DNA of 12,911 bases from UBA10427 sp003500135 (GTDB lineage Bacteria > Bacteroidota > Bacteroidia > Cytophagales > Cyclobacteriaceae): assembly GCA_963966275.1 (NCBI GenBank), contig CAWZYQ010000110.1:1-12911 (forward strand), read 5' to 3'. Below the pieces are notes generated by a model. The model worked only from the letters and a program-made list of their open reading frames with translations, did not search any database and had not been told where the DNA came from. The translations under genes were made by a program, and so were the position numbers. Shown here one piece after another: positions 1-6,985 of the stretch. Each line of letters begins with the position of its first letter. The first letter of the stretch is position 1.

Positions 1-332
1 GAGCCCTTGGCATTTTTCGTTGCCCTAAAGAACAAATCTAATATCCTGTCCTGCAAGGCCAGGTCAATTCCAATGCACAGTTGAAACCATCAATAGTTAT
101 TCCTGCCGATAATAAATGTATTAAAAACATGACCGTTTTAGTAGTTTTTAAACCAGATTATACATTGCATTTAGTTACCATGAAAAGTTATTCGTTTAAA
201 TAAATGATAAGTAGATATCCTGTTAAACAATTTTGAAAAATCAGATGCGATCGAAATTCAGTTCATGGAATTTAAACATAACCTGATCTCAAAAATGAAT
301 TTATATTTCCGGACGATCAATCTGTTATATTT
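1..332. other. Mostly non-coding left edge
   Basis: No convincing gene is visible here. Plus frame 1 is open from the window edge to a TGA at 82-84 and would give a 27-residue tail ending ARSIPMHS, which could be the C-terminus of a plus-strand gene beginning outside the window. A minus-strand frame is also open across about 1-90 towards the left edge, but it has no ATG. I do not recognise either peptide. From about 85 to 332 the DNA is AT-rich, has stops in all frames, and shows no strong hairpin after the end of moaA. Confidence 0.4.
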
Positions 333-1328
333 TTATCCCCCAAGGATAGACATAGAGGTACTTTTCTCTTTCGCCAGCTTTTCTGCTTGCAAGCCATTCC
401 TGGCCCTTTTTTCAATAACTTTTTTGAAAGCTTCAATTAATGCATCATCTGAATGTCCACTGCGCATGAAGTCCCTGAAATTTAAAACTTCCGGCCCGTA
501 TAAGCATGTGCGAAAACCACCGGTTGCACCGATCCTAATGCGGTTACAAGTCCCGCAGAATGTACGGCTGTAGGCAGCGATAATGCCCAGGTCTCCAGGC
601 ATGTCCTCCGCCCTGAACCTTTCGGCGGTACTGTCCTTTTCAGAAGCTACCGGAACAAGCTTACCAAAATGCTGATGAAGGGATTCTTTTATTTTCACAT
701 GGTTCCAGCGGAGTGTTGGCTGTCGGCCAGAGCCTCCATTGAATGGCATTTCTTCGATAAAACGTACTGATATGGGATATCTCATGGCCAGTTCGGCCAT
801 TGGATTGATCTCGTGTTCATTTACCCCTTCCATTACCACCATGTTGATTTTAACCATAAAGTCTAGGTCTATTAAAGCATGAAAGGTATCCATTACTTTT
901 TCGAAATCGTCTCTCCGTGTTATCTCATTAAATCTCTTTCGGTCCAATGAGTCGAGGGATAAGTTGATGGAATTGATGCCCAAATCTTTTAAACCAGGCA
1001 GGTATTCACCCAAAAACACTCCGTTGGAAGTGATAGAGATCTTTTTTAGGTTTTTTAGGCCGGATATGGAGGCAAGGAATTTCATAAGGTCCTTTCTCAC
1101 AAATGGCTCCCCACCTGTAATGCGCAATTTCCCAACTCCGTGCTCACTCAGCAAATTGACCAGACGGTACATTTCCTCGTATGACAAAAGCATACTTCTT
1201 TTCACATAATCTATTCCCCCTGCGGGCATACAATAGTGGCACCGCAGGTTGCACCTGTCGGTCACGGAAAGCCGTAAATATTGAATGGGCCTGCCGTATG
1301 GATCTGTTATGGGATTTTCAGATGTCAA
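333..1328 (-). CDS. moaA: GTP 3',8-cyclase MoaA (radical SAM, Moco step 1)
   Basis: MoaA and MoaC together convert GTP to cyclic pyranopterin monophosphate in the cytoplasm; MoaA forms 3',8-cyclo-7,8-dihydro-GTP using S-adenosylmethionine. The 331-residue length is normal for the family. The radical SAM cluster motif CxxxCxxC is C26, C30 and C33, followed by TGGEP at 71-75 for SAM binding. The second 4Fe-4S site is C258, C261 and C275 (CGTC, then 13 residues, then C), with the NRIRIG segment that contacts GTP. The protein ends in the Gly-Gly tail required in MoaA enzymes. The start is a TTG whose first bases overlap the TGA stop of the upstream small gene (TTGA). There is no upstream ATG in this frame, and the next Met is M34, inside the cluster region, so TTG is the likely start. 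Translational coupling to the upstream gene is inferred. Confidence 0.96.
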   Translation of the reverse strand: MTSENPITDPYGRPIQYLRLSVTDRCNLRCHYCMPAGGIDYVKRSMLLSYEEMYRLVNLLSEHGVGKLRITGGEPFVRKDLMKFLASISGLKNLKKISITSNGVFLGEYLPGLKDLGINSINLSLDSLDRKRFNEITRRDDFEKVMDTFHALIDLDFMVKINMVVMEGVNEHEINPMAELAMRYPISVRFIEEMPFNGGSGRQPTLRWNHVKIKESLHQHFGKLVPVASEKDSTAERFRAEDMPGDLGIIAAYSRTFCGTCNRIRIGATGGFRTCLYGPEVLNFRDFMRSGHSDDALIEAFKKVIEKRARNGLQAEKLAKEKSTSMSILGG

Positions 1329-1645
1329 TTCTTCGCTTTTTTTCTTGGGGCCAGGTCTTTTTCCACGATGATCGAAATATTTTGTTGCATCGTTTGCAAG
1401 CTAATCTCGTTTGAACTTAGCCACTTTTTTGCCGTTTCTGCTTCAAGCCATATTTTGACCTGTGTCCCTTCATAGGTAACCGAAAATGGCGTATCGTCCC
1501 TAGCGATCAAAAGCTGGAACATCAGCTGATGGTTGTTGGGAGGGAAGGCAAAGCATTCCGTTAACTGACCAAAATCCCTTAGCTGTTGGATTTCTTCATC
1601 GCTAATCCTTACCACCAATTTGTTTTTGTCAAATCTTATCTTCAT
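1325..1645 (-). CDS. Small DUF7009-like protein coupled to moaA
   Basis: This is a 106-residue soluble protein with no signal peptide or membrane segment. It opens with MKIRF, then alternating beta-like stretches (KLVVRIS, QLMFQLLIA, FSVTYEG, VKIWLEA), a helix-like EAETAKKWL, and a late SIIVEKDL segment. From memory this pattern matches the small Bacteroidota family called DUF7009, but I could not run a search. The function is unknown. Its TGA stop overlaps the TTG start of moaA by four bases, so the two are almost certainly cotranscribed and probably translationally coupled, which suggests a role connected to Moco synthesis or use. The ATG at 1643-1645 is the only reasonable start; a GGGGAAAG stretch lies upstream. 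The C-terminus is basic (PRKKAKN), unlike the acidic C-terminus I remember for relatives. Confidence 0.75.
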   Translation of the reverse strand: MKIRFDKNKLVVRISDEEIQQLRDFGQLTECFAFPPNNHQLMFQLLIARDDTPFSVTYEGTQVKIWLEAETAKKWLSSNEISLQTMQQNISIIVEKDLAPRKKAKN

Positions 1646-1738
1646 CCCTAAATCTTTCCCCTATTAAAAAAATGTCTTTTTTGGTTATAAAACTTTCTTC
1701 TAATTTAGAGGGAAATATGTGAAGTGGACAAGGGTTTT

Positions 1739-1743
1739 AAGGA
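1739..1743 (+). promoter_or_regulatory. Ribosome binding site of moaD
   Basis: AAGGA lies nine bases before a GTG codon at 1753. It supports that GTG as the moaD start over an in-frame TTG at 1774, which would give the more compact 78-residue form usual in the family. Confidence 0.45.
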
Positions 1744-1752
1744 TTTTTAATT

Positions 1753-2010
1753 GTGATTGATCGAAAAATAGCATTGGAAATACTGGCTTTTGGTATAACC
1801 AAAGAGGTATTAAAGGCCAGAAGCATTGAAATTGAATTGAATGAGCCGGTGAATATAGCACACCTAAAGGAAGTTTTATTACAGGAATATCCTGAACTGG
1901 GCGATTTGAATTCGTTGGCAATTGCCGTCAATTCGGAGTATGCCGAAGATGATACTCAGTTGAGCGAGCATGATGAAGTTGCACTCATTCCACCTGTAAG
2001 CGGAGGTTGA
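1753..2010 (+). CDS. moaD: Molybdopterin synthase small subunit MoaD
   Basis: MoaD is the ubiquitin-like sulfur carrier of molybdopterin synthase. Its C-terminal Gly-Gly is adenylated by MoeB and loaded with a thiocarboxylate that MoaE uses to convert cPMP to molybdopterin. The 85-residue product has the family N-terminus around LEILAFGITKEV, a central HLKEVLLQEYPEL helix, the SLAIAVNSEYA strand, and the diagnostic C-terminus DEVALIPPVSGG. The start is uncertain: GTG at 1753 has an AAGGA nine bases upstream, while TTG at 1774 (codon 8) would begin right at the first beta strand. The gene opens the plus-strand block, divergent from the DUF7009-like/moaA pair, and is followed immediately by moaE. 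No MoeB-type activating enzyme is encoded in the window, so it must lie elsewhere or be shared with thiamine or cysteine pathways. Confidence 0.93.
   Translation: MIDRKIALEILAFGITKEVLKARSIEIELNEPVNIAHLKEVLLQEYPELGDLNSLAIAVNSEYAEDDTQLSEHDEVALIPPVSGG
2002..2006 (+). promoter_or_regulatory. Ribosome binding site of moaE inside moaD
   Basis: GGAGG lies six bases before the ATG at 2013 and is formed by the two Gly codons (GGA GGT) at the end of moaD. It decides the moaE start: the in-frame TTG at 2007 overlaps the moaD stop and has no such spacing. Confidence 0.75.
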
Positions 2011-2012
2011 CC

Positions 2013-2423
2013 ATGATCAGGCTGACAAAAGAAAACATAGATATCCATCAACTTTTTGAAGAGGTAAATAGCGGCTCGGCCGGAGGAGTGGATATTTTTG
2101 TAGGGACTGTGCGAAATGCCACGAAAGGAAAAGAAGTAATTGCGCTTGAATTTGAAGCTTATGAGAAAATGGCAATAAGCGAATTGCAAAAGATCGTGGA
2201 TACGGTAATAAGCCGATGGCCGGTACAAAAGGTAGCCGTGATTCATGCTGTTGGCTATAAAAAAGTTGGGGAGATTGCCGTGGCGATCGCAGTGGCCTGT
2301 CCTCATCGCAATGAAGCTTTTGAGGCTTGCAGATATATAATCGATACCTTAAAGGAAACGGTGCCTATTTGGAAAAAAGAAATTTTCCATGACGGCGAGG
2401 TATGGGTTTCTGCACACCCTTGA
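2013..2423 (+). CDS. moaE: Molybdopterin synthase catalytic subunit MoaE
   Basis: MoaE is the catalytic subunit that takes sulfur from MoaD thiocarboxylate and opens cPMP to give the dithiolene molybdopterin. With the ATG at 2013 the protein is 136 residues, close to the usual length. Visible family features are GGVDIFVGTVRNATKGK near 24-40, the EFEAYEKMA segment near 46-54, the ACPHRNEAFEACRYIIDTLK segment near 95-114, and PIWKKE at 118-123. K114 and K121 correspond to the catalytic lysines known from the E. coli enzyme (K119 and K126). The gene starts two bases after the moaD stop, so the subunits are produced from one message. The frame is open two codons further upstream to a TTG at 2007, but the GGAGG at 2002-2006 favours the ATG. 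A heptad repeat begins four bases after the stop. Confidence 0.95.
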   Translation: MIRLTKENIDIHQLFEEVNSGSAGGVDIFVGTVRNATKGKEVIALEFEAYEKMAISELQKIVDTVISRWPVQKVAVIHAVGYKKVGEIAVAIAVACPHRNEAFEACRYIIDTLKETVPIWKKEIFHDGEVWVSAHP

Positions 2424-2427
2424 TATT

Positions 2428-2497
2428 GAAGTTTAAAGTTTAAGGTTTAAAGTTTAAGGTTTAAAGTTTAAGGTTTGAAGTTTCATGTTTGAAGTTT
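2428..2497. repeat. Ten-unit heptad tandem repeat
   Basis: Ten consecutive 7-base units follow the pattern RARGTTT with one deviant: gaagttt, aaagttt, then three rounds of aaggttt alternating with aaagttt, then aaggttt, gaagttt, catgttt and gaagttt. The core therefore has a 14-base higher period (aaagttt aaggttt, three copies from 2435 or 2449). It lies between the convergent ends of moaE and mobA. Similar GTTTAAA-type arrays are, from memory, common between genes in some Cytophagales; the function is unknown. Confidence 0.9.
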
Positions 2498-2602
2498 GAA
2501 ACGGGGCTGTAGGGGCTTTTTAGGCAGCTTTTGGCCCGTCCCGTATGAATATGGGGCGCTCCTGTTGACTTTTTCGCCCAGTAGGAAAATCGGGCCATAG
2601 TA
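2498..2602. other. GC-rich intergenic segment with nested inverted repeats
   Basis: This 105-base stretch between the heptad array and the end of mobA is clearly richer in GC than the neighbouring spacer. It contains nested complementary blocks: GGCCCG at 2533-2538 with CGGGCC at 2591-2596, and inside them GGGCG at 2554-2558 with CGCCC at 2575-2579. The loops are long, so a stable fold is uncertain. No start codon with a plausible reading frame is evident. It could be a dispersed intergenic repeat paired with the heptads, a transcript end for either gene, or nothing. Confidence 0.3.
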
Positions 2603-3757
2603 TTAGCTCCCTTGCAGTTGCGCCATGATCTTTTCATACTCTTCCGGATTATTGGCATTCCGGAGTATATCCTGGTCCCCCGGTTCAATAATATGTGCAT
2701 TGCTATTGATCAGCACTTTACGAGGGCAAGAATATCCAAGGCCCAGAAAATGCAACATTACAGAATAAGCCCGTGGCTCCCATAGTGTGATCAGTGGTTC
2801 GGGAAACCCGGTGGTGACATTGTGGTATGCCGTAGCTATTGATCCCGTATCGCGTTGATCAATGAGCTTTTGTAGTGAACCGGCATGGATTAGGGGCAAG
2901 TCACATGCCGCAACCAGCCATGCCGAATCGGGGTGTTCGCGAAAGGCGCTGAGGATACCGCCAAATGGCCCCAATTGATCGAAGCTATCCGGAATTACGC
3001 GGTAATCATTGCCCCATTCCGCAGCCTGGTCCGGACGACAGGATAAATAGGTTTCCGGACCCAACCCTTCCATCATTTCATAAATATGATCCTTCTGCGG
3101 CTTATCGTGATAGACCATTTCACTTTTGTCGCGCCCCATCCGGGTGCTTTTGCCCCCGGTAAGTACTAGGCCTTTTATGGGAGCAATATTTTCCTGAACC
3201 ACTCCACTAATGATTTGGTACATCTTATCGTTTTCACCCCAGCTGACCACGGGGATATTCTCAACAGATAAATTTTCTTTTAAAAAATCCGGTATCTCAT
3301 TCGTGTCTTTCAATATTATAGCCACTACATCATTGATCCGGTCCAGCTTTTTCTTAAGGTCCTTTTTAGGATCAATCACCAGAATTTGTTTTTGGGCCTT
3401 AAAGTGGTTGCCATTTACAATGACCAGTTCAAATTCATTGAAAAGGGCTTTTCGCTGAAATTTGCCCAACAGTTCGTTTGAATAATCTATTCTTTGATGA
3501 CTGATCTTATCAGTGTAGACCAGATGTGAATTTTTATCCAGGTGAATGGGTTTGTCTTTTTCACCGGATTGATGATCGGCATCCACATATGCCATTTTAT
3601 ATGGCAGTGTATTGATCACTTCATTGGCCAGCTGCTTAATATTGCCACAGGGTGTTCCCATTATGGCCACTTCAAGTCTGCCGAACTCGCCAAATGGGGC
3701 AAGTTTTGTTTTTCCGTGTTTGCGGTGTTTAGCTTTTGAAATCGCTTTTTCCTCCAC
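2603..3757 (-). CDS. mobA: Fused MobB-like and MobA molybdenum cofactor guanylyltransferase
   Basis: MobA attaches GMP from GTP to Mo-molybdopterin to give the guanine dinucleotide form used by DMSO-reductase-type enzymes. The C-terminal domain, about residues 192-384, carries the nucleotidyltransferase signature LTGGKSTRMGRDK at 199-211, GPFGGI at 263-268, the metal-binding ACDLP at 284-288, and NANNPEEYE near 367-375. The N-terminal 190 residues resemble MobB in order: strand LEVAIMGTPCG at 28-38, then YVDADHQ at 57-63, then ELVIVNGNHFKAQKQILVID at 110-129. The Walker A lysine and threonine expected after the glycine are missing (GTPCGNIKQ), so nucleotide hydrolysis there is doubtful. The GTG start overlaps moaC by 29 bases; a start within 28-33 is possible. 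Cotranscribed with moaC. Confidence 0.88.
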   Translation of the reverse strand: MEEKAISKAKHRKHGKTKLAPFGEFGRLEVAIMGTPCGNIKQLANEVINTLPYKMAYVDADHQSGEKDKPIHLDKNSHLVYTDKISHQRIDYSNELLGKFQRKALFNEFELVIVNGNHFKAQKQILVIDPKKDLKKKLDRINDVVAIILKDTNEIPDFLKENLSVENIPVVSWGENDKMYQIISGVVQENIAPIKGLVLTGGKSTRMGRDKSEMVYHDKPQKDHIYEMMEGLGPETYLSCRPDQAAEWGNDYRVIPDSFDQLGPFGGILSAFREHPDSAWLVAACDLPLIHAGSLQKLIDQRDTGSIATAYHNVTTGFPEPLITLWEPRAYSVMLHFLGLGYSCPRKVLINSNAHIIEPGDQDILRNANNPEEYEKIMAQLQGS

Positions 3758-4202
3758 TTTTTTCCATCAGTTTTATTTCCCGAATTACAATATCATGCGA
3801 CATGGCCTTGCACATGTCGTATATGGTGAGTGCCGCAACGGAAGCTGCGGTTAACGCCTCCATTTCAACGCCTGTTTTGGCCGTTAAAGAGGTCTCCGAT
3901 ATTATCCTCACCTCGTTTTTTCCTGTCACATTGATGTGTATATCACAATTATCCAAACCCAGGGGGTGGCAAAGCGGAATTAATTCACCGGTTTTTTTTG
4001 CCGCCATAATGCCTGCCAAAATAGCGGTATGAAAAACGCCACCTTTTTTCGTTTGTATATCATCACCTATCAATAAGGCCATAACTTCATCGGGCAAATA
4101 CACGAGCGCCTGGGCCTTGGCTACACGAGCTGTAGCTTTTTTGGCTCCCACATCCACCATTCGTGCTTTGCCTTCCTGGTCTAAATGACTAAATCCACCC
4201 AT
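3729..4202 (-). CDS. moaC: Cyclic pyranopterin monophosphate synthase MoaC
   Basis: MoaC rearranges the MoaA product 3',8-cyclo-7,8-dihydro-GTP to cPMP. The 157-residue protein is full length. The N-terminus has MVDVGAKKATARVAKA at 15-30, the middle has KKGGVFHTAILAGIMAAKKT and LIPLCHPL, and the C-terminal part has TGVEMEALTAAS and YDMCKAM. H79, E113 and E115, D129 and K132 line up with active-site residues of the E. coli enzyme (numbering one lower there), and K52/K53 with its Lys51. The start is ATG at 4200-4202, with AAGGAAAG about 13 to 20 bases upstream. The gene leads the minus-strand pair with mobA and is divergent from moeA across a 96-base spacer, so the two blocks may share control. 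Confidence 0.96.
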   Translation of the reverse strand: MGGFSHLDQEGKARMVDVGAKKATARVAKAQALVYLPDEVMALLIGDDIQTKKGGVFHTAILAGIMAAKKTGELIPLCHPLGLDNCDIHINVTGKNEVRIISETSLTAKTGVEMEALTAASVAALTIYDMCKAMSHDIVIREIKLMEKSGGKSDFKS

Positions 4203-4298
4203 ATCATCGTGATTTCTTTCCTTGCAAGGTAAAAAAATGCTTTCAATCCATTGTGAAAAGGCAAATTATAATCAATTTTATTCGAAAGCAAAATTTCT

Positions 4299-5531
4299 AT
4301 GATCGATACGCAAACGGCATCCCAAATCATATTGGAAACGGCCTTATTAAGACCTTCAGAGGAAATAAAGTTAACCGATGCCACGGGCCGCGTGCTACGT
4401 GAAAATATTTATGCGGATCAGGATTTTCCACCCTTTCACCGCGTCATGATGGATGGCATAGCGATACGTTATGAAGCGCTCAGCCAGGGACAATCAAGTT
4501 TTGAAATTGATGGATTACAGGCCGCCGGAGATCCGCAAATGCATCTGTCCAATGAGGATGCCTGCCTTGAAGTGATGACAGGCGCTGTATTGCCCAAAGG
4601 AACCGATACGGTGGTAAAGGTAGAGTGGACCGCCAAAAAAGATAATGGGAAAATAGAAATACTGGCGGAACATATAAATGAGGTATTTGAAGGTCAGCAC
4701 GTACATGATCAGGCGAAAGACCGGTCAAAGGGAGATCTTTTAATTAAAGAAGGACGAAGGATAAGCGCTGTTGAAGTGGCCATTGCTGCATCGGTCGGAA
4801 AGCATAGGGTACAGGTAAGTCAGTTGCCACGCATTGCGGTCATTTCTACCGGCAATGAGTTGGTGGAAATAACGGAGAATCCGGAAACCCACCAGATACG
4901 CAGAAGCAATGTTTACGCCCTGCACTCGGCACTGGCACAGCAGGGAATCAAGCCCAACCTGTATCATTTAAATGATGACGCAGAGGAATTAAAGGTCAGT
5001 CTGGATAAAATACTGGAAGAGCATGATGTCTTGCTTTTAAGTGGAGGGGTATCAAAGGGTAAATTCGATTTCTTGCCTGAGGTATTTCTAAAAATAGGGG
5101 TGGAGAAGCTTTTTCACCGAATAGCCCAAAAACCGGGGAAGCCCTTTTGGTTTGGAAAAACCAAATCAAATAAGGTTGTTTTTGCTTTTCCGGGCAACCC
5201 GGTTTCGACTTTTATGTGTTTTTGCCGTTACTTCACCCCCTGGCTTCAACGCTCCCTGGGCGACCTGCACCACTTGCATATGCAGGCTGGGCTTGAAGAG
5301 GATTTTATTCTCAAAAAGTCTGATCTAACGTACTTTTTACAAATAAAGATACGCATCGATCCCAACGGGCAGTTGATGGCCATCCCTCTTCGTGGTGGTG
5401 GCTCGGGCGATCATGCCAATCTTTTGCACGCTGATGGTTTTATGCAACTTCCCCCCGGAAAAGATGTATATCGCGAGGGCGAGGTTTACCCGGTATTTTT
5501 ATTCAGGTCTTTTTCTAATACGGTGATATGA
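4299..5531 (+). CDS. moeA: Molybdopterin molybdenumtransferase MoeA
   Basis: MoeA inserts molybdate into adenylylated molybdopterin. The 410-residue length is typical. Domain landmarks are DFPPFHRVMMDGIAIR at 42-57 (conserved D52), EVMTGAVLPKGTDTVV at 91-106, STGNELVE at 183-190, SGGVSKGKFDF at 248-258, QKPGKPFWFG at 277-286, and FPGNPVS at 297-303. N186 stands where E. coli MoeA has D228 (STGDEL); the STGNEL form also occurs in gephyrin, so I do not read it as a defect. D257, K278 and K281 align with D259, K275 and K279 of E. coli. The final domain IV ends with HADGFMQLP and a short beta region. The stop overlaps the start of the next gene (ATGA), so the two are translationally coupled. Confidence 0.96.
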   Translation: MIDTQTASQIILETALLRPSEEIKLTDATGRVLRENIYADQDFPPFHRVMMDGIAIRYEALSQGQSSFEIDGLQAAGDPQMHLSNEDACLEVMTGAVLPKGTDTVVKVEWTAKKDNGKIEILAEHINEVFEGQHVHDQAKDRSKGDLLIKEGRRISAVEVAIAASVGKHRVQVSQLPRIAVISTGNELVEITENPETHQIRRSNVYALHSALAQQGIKPNLYHLNDDAEELKVSLDKILEEHDVLLLSGGVSKGKFDFLPEVFLKIGVEKLFHRIAQKPGKPFWFGKTKSNKVVFAFPGNPVSTFMCFCRYFTPWLQRSLGDLHHLHMQAGLEEDFILKKSDLTYFLQIKIRIDPNGQLMAIPLRGGGSGDHANLLHADGFMQLPPGKDVYREGEVYPVFLFRSFSNTVI

Positions 5532-6928
5532 ATGTCAGAATGAAGTTTCTCGGTGGCGCCGGCACGGTTACCGGTTCCCGTCATTTGGTTGAGGTCGACA
5601 ATTTTGCTTTGCTTGTTGATTGTGGCATGTTTCAGGGTCTCAAAGAGCTGAGGCTAAAGAACTGGGAGCCTTTTCCCGTGGATCCTGAAAGTATTGATGC
5701 CATTGTGATCACACATGCCCATATTGATCATACGGGTTACTTGCCGAGAATCGTCAATCAGGGTTTTCAAGGGCCTGTTTATTGTACTGAGGCCACCGCG
5801 GATTTAATGGAGTTGCTGCTGATGGATTCGGCAAAGCTCCAGGAAGAAGAAGCCGCCTTTGCCAAAAAGAAAGGTTATTCCAAGCACGAGGATCCGAAAC
5901 CATTGTACAATTCGGATGATGTAACGAAGGTATTGCCATTGATCAAAACCTGCGATTATAACCAGGTCATTCAAATTGAACCTCGTATTCAGGCGACATT
6001 TCATAATGCCGGCCATATTTTAGGCGCTTCTATTGTTGAGATGGAACTGACCGGTAGTTATCAGAAAAAGAAAATCGTTTTTTCAGGCGATTTAGGTCGT
6101 TTTCATGATCCTATGCTCGAAGCTCCCACAAAAATATCCAATGCAGATATTCTGGTGGTGGAATCCACCTATGGCGACCGAGATAACCCGATGAACAACC
6201 CGCTGGAGCAGTTTGAAGAGGTGGTGAAAAGGGCCATGGACCGAAACGGATGCTTGTTAATCCCGGCATTTTCGGTGGGAAGGACCCAGCTTTTGTTGTA
6301 CTATCTTCACGAATTGTTCCTGCAAAAAAGGATTGACCCTGATATTCAGGTGTTTTTAGATAGTCCGATGGCCATTAGCGCCACCAATCTGCATAAAAAA
6401 TATTTTGACTACCATAAGCTCGACGAATTCACCTTGTCGGGCCAACATGCTGTTTTTGATTACAAGAAATTTCAATACGTACAAAAGCAGTCGGACAGTA
6501 TGCAACTGAATTATAAGAAAAACAGGGCAATTATCATTTCGGCGTCCGGAATGTGTACCGGTGGTCGGATTATGCATCATTTGTACAACAGGCTGCAAAA
6601 TGAGCAGGATACCATAATGTTTGTAGGGTACCAGGCAGAGGGCACGCGTGGCAGGCGGATTCTGGACGGGGAAGAAAAAGTTCGGATGTTCGGTTATAAC
6701 ATTCCGGTGAAATGCCATGTAGAAAAAATTGACGGTCTTTCCGCCCATGCTGATCGGTCCGAATTGTTCAATTGGTTGGATAACTTCACATCCAGTCCGA
6801 AGCAAACCTTTACTGTTCATGGTGAAGAAAAGGCGCTTCAAAAATATGCCGCGGGCATAAGAGAAAAAGGCTGGAATGTAAGCGTGCCGGAGTACCAGGA
6901 AACATTTTCTGTATTTGAAGGGATATAA
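5528..6928 (+). CDS. Metallo-beta-lactamase/beta-CASP RNA-processing family protein
   Basis: This 466-residue protein belongs to the metallo-beta-lactamase, beta-CASP and RMMBL group that includes CPSF73-like and RNase J-like nucleases, so an RNA endo- or exonuclease role is likely but not proven. The zinc motif THAHIDHTG gives H63, H65, D67 and H68; further ligands fit H163 (AGHILGAS) and D188 (SGDLGR). The beta-CASP region spans about 210-365 and includes FLDSPMA and SASGMCTGGRI. RMMBL features are GYQAEGTRGRRI at 367-378, SAHADRSEL at 405-413 with H407, and TVHGEE at 429-434 with H431. There is no signal peptide. The ATG overlaps the moeA stop by four bases. Proteins of this type often sit in unrelated operons, so a Moco role is not implied. 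A strong hairpin follows the stop. Confidence 0.92.
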   Translation: MNVRMKFLGGAGTVTGSRHLVEVDNFALLVDCGMFQGLKELRLKNWEPFPVDPESIDAIVITHAHIDHTGYLPRIVNQGFQGPVYCTEATADLMELLLMDSAKLQEEEAAFAKKKGYSKHEDPKPLYNSDDVTKVLPLIKTCDYNQVIQIEPRIQATFHNAGHILGASIVEMELTGSYQKKKIVFSGDLGRFHDPMLEAPTKISNADILVVESTYGDRDNPMNNPLEQFEEVVKRAMDRNGCLLIPAFSVGRTQLLLYYLHELFLQKRIDPDIQVFLDSPMAISATNLHKKYFDYHKLDEFTLSGQHAVFDYKKFQYVQKQSDSMQLNYKKNRAIIISASGMCTGGRIMHHLYNRLQNEQDTIMFVGYQAEGTRGRRILDGEEKVRMFGYNIPVKCHVEKIDGLSAHADRSELFNWLDNFTSSPKQTFTVHGEEKALQKYAAGIREKGWNVSVPEYQETFSVFEGI

Positions 6929-6960
6929 AAAAGCTGTTGAGAGCGAATCCAACAGCTTTT
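6929..6960. terminator. Bidirectional intrinsic terminator
   Basis: A perfect 11-base-pair stem pairs AAAAGCTGTTG (6929-6939) with CAACAGCTTTT (6950-6960) across a 10-base loop. It starts right after the stop of the beta-CASP gene and lies between convergent genes. A-tracts and T-tracts flank the stem on both sides, so it can work in both directions. Confidence 0.85.
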
Positions 6961-6985
6961 GCCTGTAATGCATTTCATCAATTTA

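Noticed and set aside
1..84. Possible C-terminal 27 codons of a plus-strand gene at the left edge
   Set aside because: The peptide is too short and unrecognised, and a minus-strand frame is equally open, so it is not listed as a gene.
1680..1708. TTTG (1680-1683) and TAATTTAG (1701-1708) resembling the Bacteroidota housekeeping promoter upstream of moaD
   Set aside because: The -7 block has one mismatch to TAnnTTTG, the 17-base spacer is short for this promoter type, and the region is AT-rich, so a chance match is likely.
2461..2700. Minus-strand 79-codon open frame across the heptad repeat and the end of mobA
   Set aside because: It overlaps mobA in another frame, reads through the repeat, and resembles no known protein.
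4299..5531. Asn instead of Asp in the MoeA STGDEL motif as a possible inactivating change
   Set aside because: STGNEL also occurs in active homologues such as gephyrin, and the other active-site residues are intact.
6356..6973. 205-codon minus-strand frame opposite the beta-CASP gene
   Set aside because: It lies antisense within a well-supported gene, shows no domain pattern, and its composition is that of a shadow frame.
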